From Casuarina equisetifolia (taxonomy: Eukaryota; Streptophyta; Magnoliopsida; Fagales; Casuarinaceae): 64,000 nt of DNA. The translations under genes were made by a program, and so were the position numbers. The notes below the pieces were generated by a model. The model had not been told where the DNA came from, searched no databases, and saw only the letters and a program-made list of their open reading frames with translations. Location: the NCBI GenBank assembly GCA_028551475.1, contig CM052362.1:17590021-17654020 (forward strand), written 5' to 3'. Positions 56,314 to 64,000 of the stretch are shown here, one piece after another. The first letter of the stretch is position 1. Every line of letters begins with the position of its first letter.

Positions 56314-58006
56314 CTAGTTGAAAGGGAACCAAGGTTGACAAGCATCACAACCGAAACCCAATACCGATTCCATATTGCTTTGAGGACTACTGTTCAAGAG
56401 TGCAGTAAGCTGATCCAAATCAAACATTTCATCCATAGAATACTCTTCTTCATACCAATCACGGTTTGCAATGCCAGTAGAATCGTTTCTGGTGTAAGAT
56501 AATTCAGGATTTACTTCTGGCTGCAGTGTACTACTTGGTATGTCAGCTTCAATGACTTGAGCATGTGAGACATCAGTTCTCACTTCAGCTTTCTCATCCT
56601 CGTTTCTTAAGTTGGGGGAAGTAGCATTCATGGTTTCACTCTCAGCTACATACACTTCGGACTGGATTGATGTAGTTATAGAATCGGAACCTAGTGGTGT
56701 TGCTGCCAAGTAGCTGGTTGATGGGGAGCAATCTGGAAAGTTAAGACGGGCACGAGTGCCATAAATTGCCTTTGCAGCTTCATCATAGGAAAAGGCAGCT
56801 TCAACTGCGTTTGGAAAAGTACCAAGCCAGAGCCTTTTCCCATTTGGCTCACGGATTTCTGCAACCCATTTTCCCCATGTCCGCTGCCTAACACCTCTGA
56901 ACTTACATGACGAGTTCTCAGGCCCTCCCTTTCCCTTCATACATCCCTTCTTTGACCCCACGGCTGGAGCTTTACGAATTGGTTCATCCTCATTATTACA
57001 AGCATCAAGCCGACCATTATGCTCCTTCCACTTGGAAAGGGTCTCAGCCACTGATAGAGTTATGTCTTCACTATTCCGTGACTTCCTCTTCCTGCAAGAA
57101 GAGACATCGAGTCAGCACTTTGTCCACAACAATTGCTCAATTGTCTTGGACAGCAAAATGCAAAATAAATTACAATAAAGGAGTACCCTGATAAATAAAT
57201 AAAAAACTGTCGGAATCTGCAGTAAAGGTTGGAAGCAAAAACCCAAAAAAAAAGAAAAAAAGAAAAAAAGAAAAAAGAAAAAAAAAAGCTACGTATCCAA
57301 ACAAAGTAATACTGGAAATAGAGTGGTTCTGTATCGCGGCTGAGCCTGGCAGGGGTTCGACTCCCCCGATAAAGCAACCAAAGTAATACAAAATAAAAGC
57401 TACGTATCTAAACAGAGTAATACTGGAAATAGAGTATAATTCTGTATCACCGGTGGAGCCTGGCGGGGTTCCACTCGAACTCCCCTGATAAACCAACCAA
57501 AGTAATACTAAACACAGTAATACTAAATAAAAGCTACGTATCCAAACAGAGCAATAGTGGACATGACGTATAGTTCTGTATCGCGGCAGTGCCTGGCAGG
57601 GGTTCAACTCCCCCCATAAACCAACGAGAGTAATACTGGAAATGGTGTATAGTTCTGTTTCGCTGCAGCGCCTGGCGGAGGTTCGATTCCCACCCCCCGA
57701 TAAACCAACTAGAGTAATACTAAATAAAAGTTACGTAACCAAACAGAGTAATACTGGAAGTATAGTTCTCTACCGCGGCGGAGCCTGGCGGGGGTTCGAC
57801 TCTACCCCATTCCCCTTCCCCACCCCCACGACGCCCCACCCCGAGTCAAACGCACAAGTAACCAAATCGAACATCCCAGAACCAAAAGCAAGAATCCCTA
57901 ATCGAGAATAAGAAAACGCTTAAAGAAAACAAAAAAACTCAAACAAACGACGAGAAAGGTTTCGATATACCAACCTCACCACCTTCCCCTCCGACGAAAC
58001 GGCCAT
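56314..58006 (-). CDS. DREB2: DREB2-type AP2/ERF transcription factor
   Basis: Two exons on the minus strand, 58006-57975 and 57091-56314, give 269 residues. The start MAVSSEGK and the RKRKSR motif (11-16, probably a nuclear localisation signal) match DREB2 proteins. [12 protein letters not shown] (59-70) is the conserved DREB2 block upstream of the AP2 domain. The AP2 domain spans about residues 75-130 ([19 protein letters not shown]...). The Val and Glu of the DREB subgroup are in WVAEIRE. The acidic C-terminus ([16 protein letters not shown]) is the likely activation region. DREB2 factors bind DRE/CRT elements to switch on drought and heat genes. The exon 1 donor chosen is AG|GTTGGT because it restores RKRKS; a TTG|GTATAT donor with an acceptor 4 bp further in is also in frame. 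The 880-bp intron holds tandem repeats. Confidence 0.9.
57245..57287. repeat. A-rich tract, pyrimidine-rich on the DREB2 strand
   Basis: Several runs of A broken by single G. On the DREB2-sense strand this is a T-rich tract about 150-200 bp upstream of the exon 2 acceptor. It adjoins the first unit of the tandem repeat array. Confidence 0.9.
57288..57820 (+). repeat. Tandem repeats carrying tRNA T-arm / pol III B-box-like motifs
   Basis: Four blocks start with G(C/T)TACGTA(T/A)CC at 57288, 57399, 57533 and 57730. Each repeats AAACAGAGTAATACTGGAA and TTCTGTAT(C)GCGG...GAGCCTGGC. Five GC-rich cores follow at about 57345-57367, 57458-57484, 57591-57616, 57670-57698 and 57783-57808. Cores 1, 3 and 4 contain GGTTC(G/A)A(C/T)TCC, which matches the B-box consensus GGTTCRANNCC. 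Core 5 differs by one base and core 2 is broken by an insertion. The third block carries two cores. No A box or cloverleaf is visible, so they are not tRNA genes. They lie on the strand opposite DREB2 transcription, in its only intron. Confidence 0.8.
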
Positions 58007-58242
58007 CGAGATTTCACCCGGCGACGGTATCCTCACAAACTTTTGGCGATCAACACACAAGTTCAGACGGACCTCGGGCTCTCTCTCGTCGTGGAAACCT
58101 TTCCCGCAGAAAACGCGTTCGGAACAAACAAGCACAGAGGGCGACGTAAAAACAGAGTAGCTTGAGTTTAGCGATGGGAGTGAAATACTAGAACTTCCGG
58201 GATTTTTTAATTATGAGCGGGAGATCGGGCTCCCAGATCTCG

Positions 58243-58250
58243 CCACGTGT
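58243..58250 (-). promoter_or_regulatory. ABRE/G-box upstream of the DREB2-type gene
   Basis: Minus-strand ACACGTGGC contains the ACGTGGC ABRE core and a CACGTG palindrome, 240 bp upstream of the ATG. Arabidopsis DREB2A is induced through ABREs in its promoter, so a similar ABA/osmotic response is inferred. Confidence 0.5.
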
Positions 58251-58259
58251 CCTTGGAAG

Positions 58260-60890
58260 CTACCGGAGGCAACTCCAGCCTGGCAATTGATTCTTAACCG
58301 TGAAGTATGCGCACCATTTCAGAAAGGTGATAGTTTTAAAAATACAATTTGATCAACTGGTAATTACAGATAAATAGTCAATTTATTAATCTGCTTGGAA
58401 AGATCTATTAATACTAAGTTTTTCTAAAAGATAATTAATAAAAAATATTAAGACAACTTATTATCTCTATTTTCCTTCCTTAATTGAATTATTATATACT
58501 GTATTTTTTATCTTTTAGGAAGAGTGATATTATTGTGTAATTAACTAAAATTAATAAATAATAATTTTTTTCTTTTTTTTTTTCGGAATTTCTTGCACTG
58601 GACTCATTGCCTCTACAAATTATACAAATTATGCTCCTCAATAACATAATTTCGTAAGGCTGTACTGAAGGTTTAAGCAAAACCCATGGAGTAGGGACAA
58701 AGAATGCAATTTGACACATTTGCAGTTATATTTGAATTTATCATCTCTTTTTCTAATTCAGTAGTTTTTATCTTTTATTTGTCAATAATAATATCTAACT
58801 TTTTCACTTTAATATTTCTTGAATTATCAAAGAAATGTTAGTACTTTTCTCGTAAAAGTGTTTCACCTCATGGCCAAAATGCTTGACTTCCTACTCAAAA
58901 TTGAGGTGGAGATTTGATTTTTAAAGCGGATGCTTTTTAACTTTGTTAGGTTGGTTTCTAGCAGATATGTTAACCTGGAATGCAACTTCATGTTCTACTT
59001 GGAAGGTGAAATTTTTGGAGGAATTTAAATAATACTGATAGCAATGATACCAAAATTCTTATCCAAGCTCTGGGAAAGTGCTGCTCCCGCAATTCCCATA
59101 CTCTTAAAAGAAACGCTTTTGTGATGAAAAAGAACAAAATTCTGTCCCAGATCTTCTATCTATAATCAAGGGGCCATGGTCTTTGATCTACTGGCAGGTA
59201 ACTTTGGGTGGTAAGTTTCTCTTTTTTGTTAGTTAGATTGTCTCTTTTCTCGAAAACCCTTTGGTTTGGGCGGGACGCATTCAGCACGTGGAGCCTTCTT
59301 GTTCACTGGCCAACTTTGGATGACAACCATTTCCTGCTGTCTTCAGTATCACCAGCTTCTTCCCCTGAGCAGAGCTCTGGTATATTATAATGCTCACCGA
59401 GCTTTACCCATTTGGTTGGTCTTGTTCAACTTTTGTTGTGCAGTGGCTTGTAATAGTAATACACTGGGCTGAAGCTGATTTCCTTGCTTAGGATAACTTG
59501 GAAATGATTTGTCAACTAAATCATGCATGTTTTTGGTCAAGAACATACTCTGTTTGTTCAAATTTAGCTGTTCCTTGTAGTTGGCCATCAGCTGCGATGA
59601 GCCAATCTGAGCAAGTGCTGCTGTGACATGTCATTCAGTGAATCCCTGGACCTTCTATTTTCTGCATCTCTGTTCCTATTATCTTTGCCATATTTTTCAT
59701 TTCAAATCTGACCAGGAAATACTAACAATAGAGTACTCTTCTTCAGAAGCAGACATTGTCGACTTTTTGCTGGAGGAGTTGATGCTGTTCTCAAATAAAA
59801 ATGACCATGTACCCTGAAAATAATTCATTCTATAGCCTACAACAACTCCTGCTCGTTTTTGCATCAGTTCAGCTAGTTACTCACTCTTGATTCCAAAGAT
59901 GTTTTGTCGACTTATATCAATGTATTGTAGGTTTTGAGGCTGAACATAATATTGGTAATGCCAATTTCTGGGAAGAGCTTCCTGTGGATTATACAGCTTA
60001 TCTTTTGATGCTCCAATTCTGGATGGGATTTTGGTCGGTGAAGTTAGAAAACATGAATGGAGGTATGCGATGCTGAAAGAACTGCTTAGAGTGGCAGAGA
60101 ACTTCTGCTGAACCCAAACCTGAAGACTGAGAGTTTTCTTGCTGTCAGACGCCTAGCGAGCAACACAATATGCTTTCAGCTAGTTCAAGTACATTGCTGC
60201 CCATATCAGGTGGATATCACATCATTCTCTAGAGAACCTAATTTCATTTTCTTCATTCTCGTTGTTGTAATGATGCTTCAAGTGTGTTTTTGACTTGGCA
60301 ATGTAGGGCACTTCACGGCATAGAACATTTCAGGACCATCAACTGATTGGACAAAATTTCGTTGTATCCGGTTCCGTTATTAGTAGTGGAATATAAAAAA
60401 AATTTGGGCGAACATGTTGGTGTTGAATAAAAATTATTGTGTTTTGCAACTCATCAAACTTGACTGTTATGACAGTTGATTGCATGTATTTCCTATACTC
60501 GAGTTAACTGCCTTTGTTGATAATCATTTCGCTTCATAATAATACGCCATGCAGCTGGTTATCGAGTGCTAAACTGGCTGCTCACACTATTCTCAGATTC
60601 TCAAATTTTCATCTTTTTGAATAATGGCAAAATCACATAATATCAACTTGACAAGTTCTCTAGGAATAAAAACCCACCCAACCAAGTAAAAAAGATGTTC
60701 TCCTTGATCATTGGGAAAGGGTGTTTATCTCACCTGAAGACAGTCGCTTACTCTCAGTAAACATGTTCTGGATGTCTTGAAAACCCAAACTTTCTTCGTC
60801 TGCAAACAAAGAATGGCCAACAAAATAAGAATCGTAGCCTTTCTAAAACAAAACCAAGATCAATGAAACAAACATAATAGGGCCAGAACC
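58260..60890. other. Intergenic region between DREB2 and RUK
   Basis: 58300-58900 is AT-rich. From about 59040 to 60200 the base composition looks more gene-like, with short plus-strand open stretches at 59208-59390, 59623-59817 and 59930-60077 separated by stops. No complete gene can be assembled. It may be an old gene fragment or a non-coding transcript. See findings. Confidence 0.4.
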
Positions 60891-63800
60891 TTAAATGCAC
60901 CGAGGCAGCCGCTGCAATTCCAGTGCCACAAGCGAAGCAGCATTGGCTAAACCGGGTACACCTGAACTTTTAAGCTCAGAAACAATTGCTTCTGTCCTTG
61001 AAATGTCAGATAAAGATATCGACAATATCATCGCTTGAGACAGATACTGTCTGCAAGAATAACCAAGGGCATGCAGCATCCGCAGCACAAGTAAATGGGA
61101 GATGCCCCTGCGCCAGCCCTCTAGAATCGCGATTACCTTTGGAAGATTAGTCAGAAGACCAGTGGTAGCTTCCCTTGGAGCTGCCTTGAGCAGCAGTACT
61201 GTGCATTCAGAAGCTATGTCTGCAACATTTGTTTCATTGTACCCAATTAGCTCTAACAAGACACCGACATTGCTGCCAAAGTCCATTATGTCCTTTACGC
61301 ATTGCTGCTGATCAAATGCACAGCTTGTCTCTGCAGAACAATCACTTAAAAGATCTGGTTCTTTTGTGTAGATGAACCCCTTTCTACTGTTGATGGAACG
61401 TAGAAGAAAAGCCCTACATAGGCCAAGAGTTGGCTCAAGAAAATCTTCCATATCCTTTGCATATACAAATTCCAAGAGGTTTCCAATTCTTCTGACTACT
61501 TTCAATTGAGAAAGTAACTTGGATTCCATTTCAGGAGCAGATGCGAGAGCCAAACACAACTTAACATTACTTACATTTGCACTGGAGAGATCACCGAGCA
61601 AAAACTCAAAGCACTGTGAGATTGTCTTCAAATGTAGAATGTCCGAAATTTTAATATAATTGAACTCAATGAACATCACCAGAAGCTTCTGTGCATACAT
61701 CGGAATGGGATCTTCATCTTCGATCAAGATGGGGTAGAGAGGAAGAAAATGTGTATTGGATATGGACTTCAAATCCTCTGATCTTTGCACATTGTCAAGT
61801 GGTTCATTCAGAAAAATCACCATTACATCATACAAAAGTTTCAGGCACAAAAATCTGGCATCGCCGTCCTTGTTTCCCTTATACAGAACAGCCAAGCTGG
61901 GGAGAATTTCACGAACAAAGATAATAGAATTTTCAAGAACTGCAGCAGACTCTTCGGTCACAGACTCAAGAACTCGGAGAAGGGTTATCTGAAAGTCATC
62001 CCTGCCCTAGAGATCAAATTGGGGAGAAAATATACATATTAGCAAATCAATGCCACCCATATCATTTATTTTGTGCTTTGATATTTTGTACATTAGGAAG
62101 GATTTAGACTAGGTTGTCAAGTGACTTCTGTATATACTCAAGATAATCATGTCAATCTCATCCCCCCAATCATTGTCAGAACCTTCTACCCAAGAAGCCT
62201 ACTTCATGTTCGTTACCGACTAATTCAGAAAAAACTTACTCGCTAATATGGAAGACTTGCCCAGCTTTTTGTCCATATCCACCATTATTTAGCACTACCT
62301 AAACAATGTATCCCACCACAATCTGGCAAGTTGTACATTTTCAAAATTTTCAACATTGAATTTTAGAAGATCTAGCTGACTACAGATTTTAGCACGTATC
62401 CTTTATATTGTCAGATAAATGCAGCTCAACTGAGTTGAAGGATTGAAGTTACATAGTCAAAATGCAAAAACTAGATATAATTAAGAAACACGAAGTGTAG
62501 ACCGCACCACCTACTTGAAATGGGGTCTCCACCAGTTTGATCAAATTTGCCAACTGCTGCAGGACCTGGTGGCTCCCCACCTTCCGCTTAAAAGATGAGC
62601 TACCAAGTAGATGAAGAACAACAGGGAACATATGAACATTACTCTTTGGAGCAGCTCGACTGCTTGGGGCAGACATATGCCCATGGCGTCTTCCTCCCAT
62701 CATTTGCTGAATATCTCCATTTATGGTATCCAGTAAACCTGGTATAGTGGATGCCACAGCATTCACAAATGCCTCTAAACACTGCCGCACAAAGTTGTCC
62801 TTCTCTTTTGCTAGTCTGTCTATTGTGGAGAGTAATCTAGCGTTGCACAAAAAGTGTGGCAGCCATCTCCTACCATTTTTACAAAGGAGAGCCACAAATA
62901 CAAGTGCCTTTCCCTTCAAAACTTCACTTCCCTGCTCAATTAGAGACACAAGGCTTGGGACAAGGTTCTTATCCTCCACCAATGGTAGAAGGTATCGACC
63001 ACTATTGGTGAAAATATGGCTTCCAAGCATGGCCATGTTTAGAAGGTTTAAGCTGATTTGCTGCTCTCGTGGACTGCCCTTGACGAGGGAAGATGCTATG
63101 TCCTTTGATGAAAGCTTCTCTATAACCGATTGAATGCTAGGAGGATTGAAACGAACTAGGCGGACCAGACATGACCCTGCTGTGAGCCTTATGTTCTCCT
63201 GTTTCCCGGCAGCCCTATATATATAGCTCAGGTTTCCAATCACATCTTGGCTGGTGAAACGAGCTGCCCAGTGCCCTCCCTGGCTTGAAATGTTCTCAAT
63301 TGTTCTCAAGGCATAAAGTTGAGTCATATCGTCCTCACCTTTTCGTAAAATTGATGAGACCAATGAAATCAATGAATTTGAAACCTGTCCAATGAAATGT
63401 GAATTATTCATGACATAGAAGAATTAGTATGGTGCATAAAAGACCTAATACTATCCCCTGCATAATAAAGTTCTCAGATTGAATCATTCATGAAAATTCA
63501 ATTGACAGGTAGATATTATCCTGTTTTCTTGACTGACTTTAGGAATAAAAAGGTTTAATTTAGATTAACTGAGCTTCAAACAATTACGCACAAAAACATG
63601 AAGGTTGTGGCGTTAAAAGTGAGAAGCTAACCTGCCAGCCAGATGTAGACTTATTGTCCTTTGATGGAGATTCTGGTGGATTATTGTCTCTGCTATGATC
63701 AAGTTGAGTTGATATATAGAATAGCAACTCACCTAAAGCAGCCATAGAAAACCTCCTCACTTTTTCTTGCTTATCTCTAAGGCCATCTGTAAGTGAACCT

Positions 63801-64000
63801 AAAATTCCAGAATTTGCCAAATCGTCTTCGATTAAAGTCGAGTGCCTTATTAGCAAACCGATGAGTGAAGTAAGTTGAACACGCAAAGAAAAGGCCTTCG
63901 ATTGTCGGACCATTTTGACAAGTATGAGCATTATTGGTCCATTGGTCAAGATATTGGCTGCGTCAGCATTACTGCTCAGCATCTCAAGGTATCTAATTAC
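60891..64000 (-). CDS. RUK: RUNKEL-type protein kinase, C-terminal HEAT/ARM part (truncated at window edge)
   Basis: Three exons on the minus strand, >64000-63632, 63384-62515 and 62006-60891, join in phase 0 and give the last 784 residues, ending LELQRLPRCI. The sequence is made of repeated amphipathic helices (IGNLSYIYRAAGKQEN, LLPLVEDKNLVPSLVSLIEQG, FVNAVASTIPGLLDTING), typical of HEAT/ARM arrays, and matches the C-terminal part of plant RUNKEL (about 1,366 residues in Arabidopsis). The N-terminal Ser/Thr kinase domain lies outside the window. RUK is a microtubule-associated kinase-like protein needed for phragmoplast organisation in cytokinesis. The frame is open to the last base on the right. 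The TIO/FUSED kinase is an alternative with the same kinase-plus-ARM layout, but the synteny with BAM9 and AGP25 favours RUK. Confidence 0.87.

Noticed and set aside
1-64000. CRISPR arrays, bacterial operons, organellar genes, rRNA genes
   Set aside because: None is present; all confident genes are nuclear plant genes with spliceosomal introns or plant-type promoters.

Overview
This is a 64 kb piece of a nuclear plant chromosome, most likely from a dicot. The genes have short exons and GT-AG introns, TATA boxes sit just upstream, long AT-rich spacers separate them, and every recognisable product is a land-plant protein. I cannot name the species. Ten protein-coding genes can be reconstructed exon by exon. 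Nine are complete and one runs off the right edge.

Layout, left to right. 1-3.4 kb: BAM9-type catalytically dead beta-amylase (+). 3.4-9.1 kb: no gene, but decayed retroelements (a pararetrovirus-like reverse-transcriptase fossil and a Ty1-copia LTR pair) and short repeats. 9.1-11.7 kb: tubby-like F-box protein (-), with an apparent 4-bp frameshift in its first exon. 11.7-15.9 kb: intergenic. 15.9-26.5 kb: an 11-exon gene (-) for a 390-residue protein with an SGF11-like zinc finger. 26.5-33.2 kb: AT-rich intergenic DNA with diverged repeats. 33.2-37.3 kb: vacuolar-type Na+(K+)/H+ antiporter NHX (+), with one GC-AG intron. 38.4-43.3 kb: VAP27-type ER membrane protein (-). 45.6-47.5 kb: plastid acyl carrier protein (+). 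49.1-49.5 kb: AGP25-like arabinogalactan protein (-). 51-54.4 kb: KIN17 (+), intronless in its coding part. 56.3-58.2 kb: DREB2-type AP2/ERF factor (-), with tandem tRNA-T-arm-like repeats in its intron. 60.9-64 kb: C-terminal HEAT/ARM part of a RUNKEL-type kinase (-), truncated by the window edge.

Plant genes do not form operons, so these are independent units. Pairs NHX/VAP27, ACP/AGP and KIN17/DREB2 converge; VAP27/ACP and AGP/KIN17 diverge. As I recall the Arabidopsis map, BAM9, a tubby-like gene (TLP11), AGP25 and RUK are consecutive (At5g18670 to At5g18700). The same four families occur here in the same order, spread over 60 kb with six other genes between them, which suggests a conserved ancestral block.

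The most interesting points are the TLP frameshift, the repeats with RNA polymerase III B-box-like motifs in the DREB2 intron, the poorly described SGF11-like zinc-finger gene, the GC-AG intron in NHX, and the retroelement mosaic. I saw no convincing wholly new system.
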